A stretch of 64,000 bases of DNA, from positions 7,697 through 71,696 of the forward strand of contig CALIHP010000042.1 of the NCBI GenBank assembly GCA_938020565.1. Direction: 5' to 3'. The notes below the pieces were generated by a model. It was not told the DNA's origin. It saw only the letters and a list, made by a program, of their open reading frames with translations, and ran no database searches. This stretch comes from an uncultured Anaerolineaceae bacterium (GTDB taxonomy: Bacteria > Chloroflexota > Anaerolineae > Anaerolineales > Anaerolineaceae). The stretch's first letter is position 1, and every line of letters begins with the position of its first letter. A program made the position numbers and the translations under genes. Below, one piece after another: positions 17,701 to 25,729 of this stretch.

Positions 17701-17919
17701 CTGATCGCAGGGCATCGTCCGCGTTTCTTCCGGCGGATAACCTTCCGCATAAATATTCTGAAAACGGGAAGCGAGCGACGCGCGGACCGATTCGGGCGCG
17801 AACGATTCGCTGGCGATCATGATCAGCTTCCGCTTCTGCCGTTCCGCTTCGACTTGATTCAAAAAATCCACGTCGGGATCGATTTCTGAAAGGGAACCGT
17901 TGAAAAAGAATGAATCCAT
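14794..17919 (-). CDS. Fused serine hydroxymethyltransferase and glycine-cleavage T protein
   Basis: One uninterrupted 1041-residue frame. Residues 1-465 are a full SHMT: NYSERLTEYRRNSDP, LADVAHIAGLIAAG with D235 and H238, and the PLP lysine K264 in TFTTHKTLTGPRAA. Residues 633-1041 are a full GcvT (aminomethyltransferase): HVAAKAKMAPFAGYEMPLWY, LFDVTHMGVY, ISRTGYTGEKFSYEI and GLAARDSLRIESGLPLYGHEL. Both use tetrahydrofolate: SHMT interconverts serine and glycine, and GcvT passes the methylene group of glycine to folate. The linker region 490-575 resembles a worn copy of the GcvT N-domain (ISGP, TDIASLETG, VDGEPISG). The gene is alone; gcvH and gcvP are not in the window. Clear fusion, with no frameshift needed. 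Confidence 0.93.
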   Translation of the reverse strand: MDSFFFNGSLSEIDPDVDFLNQVEAERQKRKLIMIASESFAPESVRASLASRFQNIYAEGYPPEETRTMPCDQILNYSERLTEYRRNSDPRYYKGVEYADTIEELARRRCAELFANSRVSADQIQVNVQPLSGAPANNAVYHLINPGDTILAMDLLHGGHLTHGSPVNRTGQLYNIVQYTVDLTTEKIDYEEVQRLALEHQPKLIISGYTSFPYIPDWKAYRKIADSVGAILLADVAHIAGLIAAGVVPSPVGIADVITFTTHKTLTGPRAAVVLTTNPAYAKAIDKAVFPGEQGGPHMHAIAALATAFKIASTPEYREYQKQILANCQALIAQVRERGIHVCYGGSDSHMFLIDCKQIQGADGSTLTGDMAARIFDNAGIVVNRNTIPGDKSALRASGLRIGLPCVTQIGLKEADMVELGNIIADLMYAIRPYSTYGAKGMLLRAKVDFKAFQDCKLRIRALAGKRQTFSDRPDFGYPHFFYLDDRFRVVDGKAYLKISGPFYRQFVDFAFLTDIASLETGESADVSFVVDGEPISGELGLAEDGYLLAVPAEKAGLAAAWLRDLSDGFVSFDADPRTRLPERTIITEAGPAAFRKVKPDEFAKPFAIGLKPAGGDPLPEFDFARYERSDAPIKFTALHELHVAAKAKMAPFAGYEMPLWYSSVKEEHHAVRTAVGLFDVTHMGVYMASGPSALSFLNCVVPNDIAALAVGDTVYTHLLTPDGDVIDDLIIYHVSREEYMIVVNAANDAKDWAWLNAVKDGTVLVDRAAPGARAFGRGVVLEDLRDPKAGERMRVDIALQGRASIQILEQYDMEASDRAKLQRLAKGKVIRVNLGGYDVIISRTGYTGEKFSYEIFVHPDKAPELWTDLLNIGSAFGILPCGLAARDSLRIESGLPLYGHELAGPYNYRLSEVGFSHFVKIYKPWFIGRSAFLAEVEDKKRRLVRFTIKGKSQRLAQPGDPLFDDKGKVVGVVTSCSIDSEGGVVGLAMVDIAFAVEGTEFVIYQNAARTTMKKLDELRLGDKLPMPSTAVVLRRYPKLS

Positions 17920-18037
17920 TAGACCTGTCCTTTCCGGGATAGCCTGCGAGGCCGTGAAGATAGATATTCGCTGTCGAAATTATACCGTGACAAAAGGAAA
18001 ACAAACTTTGTGCTTTATTTCTCAAAATCTGTCCGGG

Positions 18038-18043
18038 TATAAT
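18038..18043 (+). promoter_or_regulatory. Probable -10 element before the VOC gene
   Basis: GGGTATAAT ends 31 bases before the ATG of the VOC gene in an AT-rich leader. On the opposite strand a second TATAAT (17979-17984) faces the fusion gene, so this short stretch probably holds divergent promoters. The -35 sides are poor. Confidence 0.45.
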
Positions 18044-18073
18044 GATAAGGAAACAACCCGACAGGAGCGGAAA

Positions 18074-18439
18074 ATGTTTACATTTGCGCATTTTAACTTT
18101 AATGTTTTTGACCTCGATAAAAGCCTGAAATTCTATCGCGAAGCGTTGGGTCTAACGCCTGTCCGCGAGAAAACCGCTGACGACGGTTCGTTCAAAATCG
18201 TTTTTCTGGGCGACGGCGCAACCGATTTTGAGCTTGAACTGACCTGGCTCCGCGACCGCGCCAAACCGTATAACCTCGGCGATCTCGAATATCATCTGGC
18301 GCTTACTGCCGACGACTATGACAATGCCTACGCGAAGCATAAAGCCATGGGCGTCGTCTGCTACGAGAATCCAGGAATGGGAATTTATTTTATTTCTGAT
18401 CCGGACGGATACTGGATCGAGATCGTCCCGAAACGGTAA
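18074..18439 (+). CDS. VOC superfamily (glyoxalase I-like) protein
   Basis: A 121-residue single-domain metalloprotein of the vicinal-oxygen-chelate fold, counted from the ATG at 18074, which has AGGAGC before it. The start of the fold is FAHFNFNVFDLDKSLKFYREALGL, with the first metal His at residue 5. The second strand gives FELELTW, the third EYHLALTADD, and the end GYWIEIVPKR supplies the last Glu. The pattern H/E/H/E is that of glyoxalase I (lactoylglutathione lyase), which detoxifies methylglyoxal, but related VOC enzymes use other substrates. It lies 116 bases ahead of pstS. Confidence 0.8.
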   Translation: MFTFAHFNFNVFDLDKSLKFYREALGLTPVREKTADDGSFKIVFLGDGATDFELELTWLRDRAKPYNLGDLEYHLALTADDYDNAYAKHKAMGVVCYENPGMGIYFISDPDGYWIEIVPKR

Positions 18440-18555
18440 ACGCCGGCGTATTTTTATAAAAGTTTTTTACAGCCTGCTCCGCGCCCTTTACAGGAATGCG
18501 TCATCCTGTCTCCGAGGAGATAAAAACGCATCGATTATTAAAGGAAAGAGAAAGC

Positions 18556-19419
18556 ATGAAAAAGAGGCCGTATGTCGTTTTTCTGGCAGCCCTGATCGGT
18601 TTAATCGCCGCGGTCGTCAGGTTTGGCTGTGAGCCCGGCGATCTATTCGAAATCGCCGTCATTTCGCGGGAAGACGGATCGGGAACGCGCAGCGCCTTCG
18701 TCGAGCTGACCGGCATCGAAGAAACGGCCCCCAACGGGGAAAAGATCGATCAGACGACCGTCGAAGCCATCGTCGCTAATAACACGAACGTCGTCATGAC
18801 GACCGTCGCCGGGAATCGCTGCGCAGTCGGTTATATCTCGCTCGGGTCGCTGAACGAAACCGTCAAGCCGCTGAAAATCGACGGCGTCGAAATTTCCGTC
18901 GAATCGATACATTCGGACGAATATAAGCTTGCGCGCCCGTTTACCGTCGCGTACCGGGGCGAATTATCCGAGACCGCGCGTGACTTTCTTGATTTCGTCC
19001 TGAGCGACGCCGGCCAAGCCGGCGTCGCGTCGGCGAAATATGTTCCTGTCTCGTCCGGCGATTACCGGACGGACGGCGGGCGAAGCGGTAAGATCGTTAT
19101 CGGCGGATCCTCGTCGGTCGCGCCGGTCATGGAAAAGCTTAAGGAAGCGTATCGCGCGCTGAACCCCGGCGTCGAAATCGAAGTCCAGCCGTCCGACTCA
19201 ACGACCGGCGCGCTCAACGCGATCGAAGGGATCGTCGACCTGGCGATGGCGTCCCGGGAACTGAAAGGATCGGAACGCGAAGCGCTGACCCCGGTCGTGA
19301 TCGCCCGGGATGGTATCGCCGTCATCGTGCATCGCGACAACCCGATCGAATCGATCACGCTCGCGCAGCTCAGGGCCGTTTTCACCGGCGAGCTGCTGAG
19401 CTGGAACGAATTTGAATAA
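18556..19419 (+). CDS. pstS: Phosphate-binding protein PstS with permuted halves
   Basis: The ATG at 18556 (MKKRPYVVFL) has AAAGGAAAG before it and gives a 287-residue exported protein; a Cys after the hydrophobic segment (RFGCEPG) may be lipidated although the lipobox is imperfect. The order of the two lobes is reversed relative to E. coli PstS. The part that is normally C-terminal comes first (VISREDGSGTRSAFVELTG to YVPVSSGDY), and the part that is normally N-terminal comes last (IVIGGSSSVAPVMEKLKEAY, QPSDSTTGALNAI, DLAMASRELK). Similar permuted proteins are, as far as I recall, found in clostridia. It delivers phosphate to the PstCA channel encoded directly downstream. Confidence 0.87.
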   Translation: MKKRPYVVFLAALIGLIAAVVRFGCEPGDLFEIAVISREDGSGTRSAFVELTGIEETAPNGEKIDQTTVEAIVANNTNVVMTTVAGNRCAVGYISLGSLNETVKPLKIDGVEISVESIHSDEYKLARPFTVAYRGELSETARDFLDFVLSDAGQAGVASAKYVPVSSGDYRTDGGRSGKIVIGGSSSVAPVMEKLKEAYRALNPGVEIEVQPSDSTTGALNAIEGIVDLAMASRELKGSEREALTPVVIARDGIAVIVHRDNPIESITLAQLRAVFTGELLSWNEFE

Positions 19420-19471
19420 ACCGGCCGGCGGACGGTCGGGTCCGCAGCCTTCAGGAGATGAAGAAAAACCC

Positions 19472-20341
19472 ATGAACCTTCGGAAAGCTTTTTTCGATAA
19501 AGAATATCGGATGCGGATCGTTTTCCTGATCTGCGCGTTGGCGTCCATTCTCGCCGTCCTCCTGATTTGCGTCTTCCTTTTCGCGAACGGAATACCGGCG
19601 ATCGCGGAAATCGGCCCGCTCGAATTCCTGTCTGGAAGGACCTGGAAACCGTCCAACGATATTTACGGAATTTTCCCGATGATCCTCGGGAGTATCTACG
19701 TAACCGCCGGAGCGATCGCCGTCGGCGTCCCGATCGGGATTCTGACCGCTCTCTTTCTGGCGCAGTTCTGTCCAAAGTCGTTGTACCGCGGTTTAAAGCC
19801 AGCCGTCGAACTCCTCGCCGGGATCCCTTCAGTCGTTTACGGCTTCTTCGGGATGGCCGTTCTTATCCCCAGAATCCGCGCCACGTTCGGCGGACATGGG
19901 AACAGCCTCCTCGCGGCGTCGATCCTGCTGGGAATCATGATCCTCCCGACGATTATCAACGTCAGCGAAGCGGCGATCCGCGCCGTTCCGAAAAGCTATT
20001 ACGAAGGCGGTCTGGCCTTAGGAAGCTCGCATGAGCGGACCTGTGTTTTCGTCCTGCTGCCAGCCGCGAAATCCGGCGTCATGGCGAGCGTTGTCTTAGG
20101 AATCGGACGCGCCGTCGGCGAAACGATGGCGGTGATCATGGTCGCCGGGAACCAGGCGCGCGTCCCGAAAGGACTGCTGAAAGGACTGAGAACGTTGACC
20201 GCCAATATCGTCATTGAAATGGGTTATGCCGCCGGGCTCCATCGCGAAGCGCTGATCGCGACCGGCGTCGTCCTCTTCGTCTTCATCCTGATCATCAATC
20301 TCAGTTTTTCGCTGATCAGCCGGAAGGACCGGTCCGCATGA
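19472..20341 (+). CDS. pstC: Phosphate ABC transporter permease PstC
   Basis: A 289-residue permease with six hydrophobic segments. The start chosen is the ATG at 19472; a TTG at 19412 overlapping the end of pstS is possible but would add a very polar tail. Typical PstC sequence is YGIFPMILGSIYVTAGAIAVGVPIGILTA, and the EAA-type loop is VPKSYYEGGLALGSSHERT followed by GIGRAVGETMAVIMVAGN. It forms the membrane channel with PstA. The stop overlaps the pstA start (ATGA), so the two subunits are translationally coupled. Confidence 0.93.
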   Translation: MNLRKAFFDKEYRMRIVFLICALASILAVLLICVFLFANGIPAIAEIGPLEFLSGRTWKPSNDIYGIFPMILGSIYVTAGAIAVGVPIGILTALFLAQFCPKSLYRGLKPAVELLAGIPSVVYGFFGMAVLIPRIRATFGGHGNSLLAASILLGIMILPTIINVSEAAIRAVPKSYYEGGLALGSSHERTCVFVLLPAAKSGVMASVVLGIGRAVGETMAVIMVAGNQARVPKGLLKGLRTLTANIVIEMGYAAGLHREALIATGVVLFVFILIINLSFSLISRKDRSA

Positions 20342-21216
20342 CAGCCGCGCCGCCGCAAATCAACCGCCGCAGCTTCGCCGGTCAGCTCCGCACATATCAA
20401 AAAGATCCGCTTTCCGGCGCAATCGCGTCCCTGATCTGGACCGCGGCGGCGCTGACAATCAGCGCGCTGGTCGTTATACTCGGCTATATCCTGATCCGGG
20501 GCGTTCCCAGGCTAACGCTCAGCCTTTTCGCCTTCGAATACAATTCTGTCAACGTCTCGCTGACGCCAGCGCTGGTTACGACCATCCTGCTGACGCTGCT
20601 CGCGCTGATCATCGCGGTTCCGCTCGGAATTTTCGCCGCGGTTTACCTGGTCGAATACGCAAAGCGCGGGAGCCGGCTGGTAAAGATCATCCGGCTGACC
20701 GCCGAAACGCTCTCCGGAATCCCTTCAATTATTTACGGTTTATTCGGGATGCTTTTCTTTGTGTCCTTCCTGCGCTGGGGATATTCGATCCTCGCCGGGA
20801 GCTTCACGCTGGCGATCATGATCCTCCCTCTCGTCATGCGCACAACCGAAGAAGCGCTGATCGCGGTCCCGGACTCCTATCGTGAAGGCTCGTTCGGGTT
20901 GGGAGCGGGAAAGATGCGAACTATTTTCGTCATCGTGCTGCCGTCCGCGGTTCCCGGAATCTTAGCCGGCGTGATCCTGAGTATCGGACGGATCGTCGGC
21001 GAATCCGCCGCGCTGCTTTACACGGCCGGATCCGTCGCCGCAATTCCGAAAAGTTCCCTTTCCTCGGGACGCTCGCTCGCGGTTCATATGTACCTGCTGG
21101 CGACGGAAGGCATCTACGTCGATCAGGCGTACGCGACCGCTGTCGTCATCATCGTTTTGGTCCTGGGATTGAACCTGATCTCGTCTTTTCTCGCCGGAAA
21201 GCTCGCGAAGGTTTAA
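20338..21216 (+). CDS. pstA: Phosphate ABC transporter permease PstA
   Basis: The 292-residue partner of PstC, starting four bases before the pstC stop. Six hydrophobic segments are visible. Family motifs are PLGIFAAVYLVEYAKRG, ETLSGIPSIIYGLFGMLFF and the cytoplasmic loop VPDSYREGSFGLGAGKMRT followed by SIGRIVGESAALLYTAG. It ends 33 bases before pstB, with AAGGAAGGA in the gap as the pstB ribosome-binding site. Confidence 0.93.
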   Translation: MTAAPPQINRRSFAGQLRTYQKDPLSGAIASLIWTAAALTISALVVILGYILIRGVPRLTLSLFAFEYNSVNVSLTPALVTTILLTLLALIIAVPLGIFAAVYLVEYAKRGSRLVKIIRLTAETLSGIPSIIYGLFGMLFFVSFLRWGYSILAGSFTLAIMILPLVMRTTEEALIAVPDSYREGSFGLGAGKMRTIFVIVLPSAVPGILAGVILSIGRIVGESAALLYTAGSVAAIPKSSLSSGRSLAVHMYLLATEGIYVDQAYATAVVIIVLVLGLNLISSFLAGKLAKV

Positions 21217-21249
21217 GCCGCGGAAATTTCAAGGAAGGAACGAAGCCGC

Positions 21250-21999
21250 ATGGAAAAAATTCTGGTCGAAAATCTGGACCTGTTTTACGGAAATTTTCAG
21301 GCGCTGAAGAATGTCAGCCTGCCGATCCAGGCCAACGAAATTACCGCGTTTATCGGCCCGTCCGGCTGCGGAAAGTCGACGCTCCTGAAAACGCTGAACC
21401 GGATGAACGATTTAGTCGAAGACGTCCGAATCAGCGGGAAAATCATGCTGGACGGGGAAGATATTTACGGGAAAATGGACGTCAACCTGCTGCGCAAGCG
21501 CGTCGGCATGGTCTTCCAGAAGCCGAATCCGTTCCCGATGAGCGTGTACGATAACGTCGCGTACGGCCCGCGGACGCATGGCATTTCGGGGAAGGCACGC
21601 CTGGACGAGATCGTCGAAAAATCGCTCCGGGACGCCGCGATCTGGGATGAGCTGAAGGACCGGCTGAAAAAAAGCGCGCTGGGAATCTCAGGGGGCCAGC
21701 AGCAGCGTCTCTGCATCGCGCGAGCCCTTGCGGTCCAGCCTGAGGTATTATTAATGGACGAACCAACGTCGGCGCTGGACCCGATTTCGACGTCAAAAAT
21801 CGAAGACCTGGCGATCGAATTGAAGGAAAAATATACGATCGTCATCGTGACGCATAACATGCAGCAGGCCGTCCGCATCTCGGACAAAACCGCATTTTTC
21901 CTTCTCGGGGAAATCGTCGAATACAATGAAACCGAGCAATTATTCTCGATGCCTGAGAATAAGAAAACCGAAGACTATATCACCGGGAGGTTTGGATAA
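21250..21999 (+). CDS. pstB: Phosphate ABC transporter ATPase PstB
   Basis: The 249-residue energising subunit: Walker A GPSGCGKST, the Q-loop MVFQKPNPFPMSVYDNV typical of PstB, the signature ISGGQQQRLCIARAL, Walker B LLMDEPTSALD, and the switch His in IVIVTHNMQQA. The length matches the family. Its stop shares one base with the phoU start (TAATG), so the two are co-translated. Confidence 0.96.
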   Translation: MEKILVENLDLFYGNFQALKNVSLPIQANEITAFIGPSGCGKSTLLKTLNRMNDLVEDVRISGKIMLDGEDIYGKMDVNLLRKRVGMVFQKPNPFPMSVYDNVAYGPRTHGISGKARLDEIVEKSLRDAAIWDELKDRLKKSALGISGGQQQRLCIARALAVQPEVLLMDEPTSALDPISTSKIEDLAIELKEKYTIVIVTHNMQQAVRISDKTAFFLLGEIVEYNETEQLFSMPENKKTEDYITGRFG

Positions 22000-22667
22000 T
22001 GCGCGTTCATTTTACCGAGCAGATGAACTTATTGAGCGCCGAACTGACGCGGATGGGCGGACTCTGCGAAAAGGCGATCCTGAAATCGGCGAATTCGCTC
22101 CTGAATTCCGATCCCTTCCTGGCGCACGAGGTCATTTACCTGGACGGCGAAATCGACGAGAAGGAAAACGAAATTGTCAGCTTATGCTATAAGCTCCTGC
22201 TCCAACAGCAGCCAGTCGCGTCCGATTTACGCCTGATATCCGCCGCGATGAAAATGGTCACCGATATGGAACGGATCGGCGATCAGGCGGGCGATATCGC
22301 CGAAATCGTCCGCAGCGGTCATACGAAAAAATTCGAAAGCAAAACCAGCCATATCAAAGAAATGGCGCGCGCGACGATCGACATGGTCAACGGCGCGATT
22401 ACCGCCTTCGTCCGCCGCGATCTCGAACTGGCGCACGCGGTCATCGCTTACGACGATATCGTCGACGACCTTTTTGATACGGTTCGCAACGACCTGGTCG
22501 AGACGATCTCTTCAACGGCGGATCCCGACGGGCGTCAGGCAATCGGCGAAACCGCGATCGACCTGCTCATGGTCGCGAAATACCTTGAACGGATCGGGGA
22601 CCACGCGGTCAACATCGCCGAATGGGTCGAATTCTCGATCACGGGGAAACAGAAAGAAACGAGATAA
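21999..22667 (+). CDS. phoU: Phosphate uptake regulator PhoU
   Basis: A 222-residue all-helical protein with two PhoU repeats. Each repeat has the metal-binding acidic pattern: IDEKENEIVSLCYKLL in the first, and YDDIVDDLFDTVRNDLV in the second, with LISAAMKMVTDMERIGDQAGDIAEI and LLMVAKYLERIGDHAVNIAEW as the second helices. PhoU damps the Pst transporter and signals phosphate state to a PhoR-type kinase; no phoB/phoR gene is in the window, so the partner lies elsewhere. It is the last gene of the pst operon. Confidence 0.94.
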   Translation: MRVHFTEQMNLLSAELTRMGGLCEKAILKSANSLLNSDPFLAHEVIYLDGEIDEKENEIVSLCYKLLLQQQPVASDLRLISAAMKMVTDMERIGDQAGDIAEIVRSGHTKKFESKTSHIKEMARATIDMVNGAITAFVRRDLELAHAVIAYDDIVDDLFDTVRNDLVETISSTADPDGRQAIGETAIDLLMVAKYLERIGDHAVNIAEWVEFSITGKQKETR

Positions 22668-22710
22668 CGGCGATGAGGAATGATCCGCGTTTTCCCGCGT
22701 TTTCTCTCTT

Positions 22711-22735
22711 AATTTCCGTGAATCCCACGGAAATT
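22711..22735 (+). terminator. Hairpin after the pst operon
   Basis: AATTTCCGTG (22711-22720) pairs with CACGGAAATT (22726-22735) around a 5-base loop. There is no T-tract after it, but its place after phoU and before ppdK suggests a terminator. Confidence 0.5.
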
Positions 22736-22813
22736 CTTCGCCGCGTATGGTAAAATTCAATCAATCAAATAAATTCAAGAAGCTTTCAGCAGAAAACTCC
22801 CGGAGGTCATGGA

Positions 22814-25564
22814 ATGAGTGAAAAAAAATGGGTTTATCTATTCAGCGAAGTCCAAAAGGCTGAAGCGTACTGCGGCGGCGTTTGGGACAATGTCCGCGGT
22901 CTGTTAGGCGGGAAAGGGGCGAACCTCGCCGAAATGACGCGGATCGGCGTTCCCGTTCCGGCCGGTTTTACGATTACGACGGAAGCCTGCAACGAGTATT
23001 CGAAAACGAAAGAATTCCCGGCGGGCATGTGGGACCAGGTCGTGGCTGCGATGGCCGAGACCGAGAAGCAGACCGGCAAAAAATTCGGCGACAGCGAAAA
23101 CCCGCTGCTGGTCAGCTGCCGTTCCGGTGCGAAAGAATCGATGCCGGGCATGATGGATACCGTTTTGAATATCGGGCTGAACGACGTGACCGTCGCTTCG
23201 ATGATCAAGCTGACGAACAATCCGCGTTTCGTTTACGATATTTATCGCCGCCTGCTGCATATGTTCAGTTCGGTCGTTCTCGAAATCGCCGATGAACATT
23301 TCGAAAACCTGCTGCTTCAATATGAAGCCGAGAAGGGCTATAAGGTCGACACGGAAATGACCGCCGAGGACTGGAAATTTATCTGCGACGAGTACAAGCA
23401 CATCGTCATCCTCCAGTACGGGAAAGAATTTCCGCAGGATCCCGTCGAACAGATTCGCCTGGCCACCATCGCCGTCTTCAAATCCTGGATGGGGAAACGC
23501 GCGATCGACTATCGCCGCGCTGAGAATATCCCTGACTCGCTCGGAACCGCCGTCAATATCTGCACGATGGTCTTCGGGAACTACGGCGACGACTCCGCGA
23601 CCGGCGTCGCCTTTACCCGCGACCCGATCGACGGGACGAATAAAATGTTCGGGGAATACCTGATCAACGCGCAAGGCGAAGACGTCGTCGCCGGCATCCG
23701 GACCGGGAGCAAGATCGAAACGCTCAAGGACGCCATGCCCGGCGCATACGCCGAATTCATGGATATCACCGACAAGCTCGAAAAACATTATAAAGACATG
23801 CAGGACGTCGAATTCACGATCGAACGCGGCAAGCTGTGGATGCTCCAGACGCGGAACGGGAAACGCACCGCGAAAGCCGCCGTCTCGATCGCCGTCCAGA
23901 TGGTCAACGAAGGATTGATCGATAAGGTCACTGCGGTCAAACGCGTCACGACCAAACAGGTCGACGCGCTGCTTCATCCACAGTTCGACAATAACGTCCT
24001 GAAGAAGACCGAACCGGTCGCGATCGGCGTCAACGCCTCGCCGGGCGCAGCCGTCGGCCGAATTTATTTCGACGCCGATCTGGTCGTTGAAATGAAAGAA
24101 AAGGAAAATCAGGACTGTATCATGGTCCGTCCATTCACAAAACCGGACGACGTTCACGGTATGCTCTCCGCCAAGGGAATCCTGACCTCTGAGGGCGGCG
24201 CCACGTCCCATGCAGCCGTCGTCGCCCGCCAGTTCGGCGTCCCCTGCGTCGTCGGCGCTGCCTCGATCCAGATCGACATGGACAAGCGCACGATGAAAAT
24301 CGCCGATCGCGTCTTCAGGGAAGGCGATTGGATTTCAGTCGACGGTTCGACCGGAAAGATCTACGACAGCCGTATTCCGGTCGTCGTTCCCGATATTTCC
24401 GAAATGGAAGACCTGAGCCAGCTCCTGTCCTGGGCGGACGAAATCGCCGACCTCGAAGTCTGGGCGAACGCGGATTACCCGAGCGACGCCGAACGCGCCC
24501 GTTCTTTCGGCGCGAAGGGGATCGGCCTCTGCCGAACGGAGCACATGTTCTTCGACCAGGAACGCTTACCGATCGTTCAGCGCATGATTCTGGCGAAGGA
24601 CGTTGAGGACCGCGTTGAAGAACTGAATAAGCTGCTTCCTTTCCAGCGCGGCGACTTTGCGGGTATCTTCGTCGCCATGTCCGGTTACCCGGTAATTATC
24701 CGTCTGATCGACCCGCCGCTGCATGAATTTCTCCCGTCCGCCGTCGGCCTTGAAGAAGAAATTATCAAGAAACGCCTTGCCAATCTGGCTGACTACGTCT
24801 CCGGCAAACCGCAGAGCAAGGATATTCAGCGCCTCGTCGATCTGAAAGCCGAAGTCGAGAAGCTGCATGAATCCAACCCGATGATGGGGCTGCGCGGCGT
24901 CCGCTTATCGATCATGATCCCGCAAATCGTCGAAATGCAGGTCCGGGCGATCATTGAAGCCGCCTGCGACGTTAAGAAACGTGGATTCGAGCCTAAGCCG
25001 GAAATCATGATCCCGCTGACCGGGCATGTTAACGAGCTCAAGGCGATCCAGCCGAAACTCGAATCGATCGCCAAAGAAGTCATGAAGGAACAGGGCGTCG
25101 AAATCGAATACCTGTTCGGTACAATGATCGAAATCCCGCGCGCCGCGATGACCGCCGGAGAAATCGCCGGGGTCGCCCAGTTCTTCTCATTCGGGACGAA
25201 CGACCTGACCCAGATGACGTTCGGGTACAGCCGTGACGACGCGGAGCATTCGTTCCTGATCCCGTACGTCGAAAAAGGCATCCTGCCGACCAACCCGTTC
25301 CAGGAATTGGACCGTGACGGCGTCGGGAAGCTGATGCGGATTGCGATCGAAGACGGACGCGCCGTCCGACCGGAACTGAAAGTCGGTATCTGCGGCGAAC
25401 ATGGCGGAGATCCGAGCTCGATCGAATGGTGCCACCTGATCGGAAACGACTACGTCAGCTGCTCGCCGTTCCGCGTACCGATCGCCCGCCTCGCCGCCGC
25501 GAAGGCCAAGATCGCCGCGCCGCATCCGGCCGCGCGGAAACAGACGGTCGACAAGCCGCTCTGA
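22814..25564 (+). CDS. ppdK: Pyruvate, phosphate dikinase
   Basis: A 916-residue enzyme that interconverts pyruvate, ATP and phosphate with PEP, AMP and pyrophosphate, a key step in glycolysis or gluconeogenesis of anaerobes. The ATP-grasp domain starts at GLLGGKGANLAEM and includes VSCRSGAKESMPGMMDTVLN. The swivelling phosphohistidine domain has H466 in SEGGATSHAAVVARQ. The PEP/pyruvate barrel has GIGLCRTEHMFF, GTMIEIPRAAMTA, FSFGTNDLTQMTFGYSRDD and the acid/base Cys at about C860 in GICGEHGGDP. The length is slightly above the usual 875-880. GGAGG stands before the ATG. A single-gene unit between two hairpins. Confidence 0.96.
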   Translation: MSEKKWVYLFSEVQKAEAYCGGVWDNVRGLLGGKGANLAEMTRIGVPVPAGFTITTEACNEYSKTKEFPAGMWDQVVAAMAETEKQTGKKFGDSENPLLVSCRSGAKESMPGMMDTVLNIGLNDVTVASMIKLTNNPRFVYDIYRRLLHMFSSVVLEIADEHFENLLLQYEAEKGYKVDTEMTAEDWKFICDEYKHIVILQYGKEFPQDPVEQIRLATIAVFKSWMGKRAIDYRRAENIPDSLGTAVNICTMVFGNYGDDSATGVAFTRDPIDGTNKMFGEYLINAQGEDVVAGIRTGSKIETLKDAMPGAYAEFMDITDKLEKHYKDMQDVEFTIERGKLWMLQTRNGKRTAKAAVSIAVQMVNEGLIDKVTAVKRVTTKQVDALLHPQFDNNVLKKTEPVAIGVNASPGAAVGRIYFDADLVVEMKEKENQDCIMVRPFTKPDDVHGMLSAKGILTSEGGATSHAAVVARQFGVPCVVGAASIQIDMDKRTMKIADRVFREGDWISVDGSTGKIYDSRIPVVVPDISEMEDLSQLLSWADEIADLEVWANADYPSDAERARSFGAKGIGLCRTEHMFFDQERLPIVQRMILAKDVEDRVEELNKLLPFQRGDFAGIFVAMSGYPVIIRLIDPPLHEFLPSAVGLEEEIIKKRLANLADYVSGKPQSKDIQRLVDLKAEVEKLHESNPMMGLRGVRLSIMIPQIVEMQVRAIIEAACDVKKRGFEPKPEIMIPLTGHVNELKAIQPKLESIAKEVMKEQGVEIEYLFGTMIEIPRAAMTAGEIAGVAQFFSFGTNDLTQMTFGYSRDDAEHSFLIPYVEKGILPTNPFQELDRDGVGKLMRIAIEDGRAVRPELKVGICGEHGGDPSSIEWCHLIGNDYVSCSPFRVPIARLAAAKAKIAAPHPAARKQTVDKPL

Positions 25565-25590
25565 TCGTAAAGCTGTAACCTGAATACAAG

Positions 25591-25623
25591 AGAAGCTCCG
25601 AAAACCAACGGAGCTTCTTTTTT
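25591..25623 (+). terminator. Rho-independent terminator of ppdK
   Basis: AGAAGCTCCG (25591-25600) pairs with CGGAGCTTCT (25609-25618), loop 8 bases, followed by a T-run. A textbook intrinsic terminator 27 bases after the ppdK stop. Confidence 0.9.
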
Positions 25624-25729
25624 ATTCCCTCCAGACAGGAGAAAGTTAATGACATAAAACTCCGCCGTCAGTTTTTTTTTCAGATAGAATTCATCTAACA
25701 ATCTACCAATGCCAAGAAGGAACATCGCT

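Noticed and set aside
17920..18073. Possible glycine riboswitch before the glyA-gcvT fusion
   Set aside because: The leader is short and AT-rich, and no conserved paired aptamer could be traced by eye. A covariance-model search would settle it.
22904..24211. 435-codon open frame antisense to ppdK
   Set aside because: It mirrors the codon pattern of the ppdK frame, has no ribosome-binding site and no recognisable domain; the pyruvate phosphate dikinase on the plus strand is certain.
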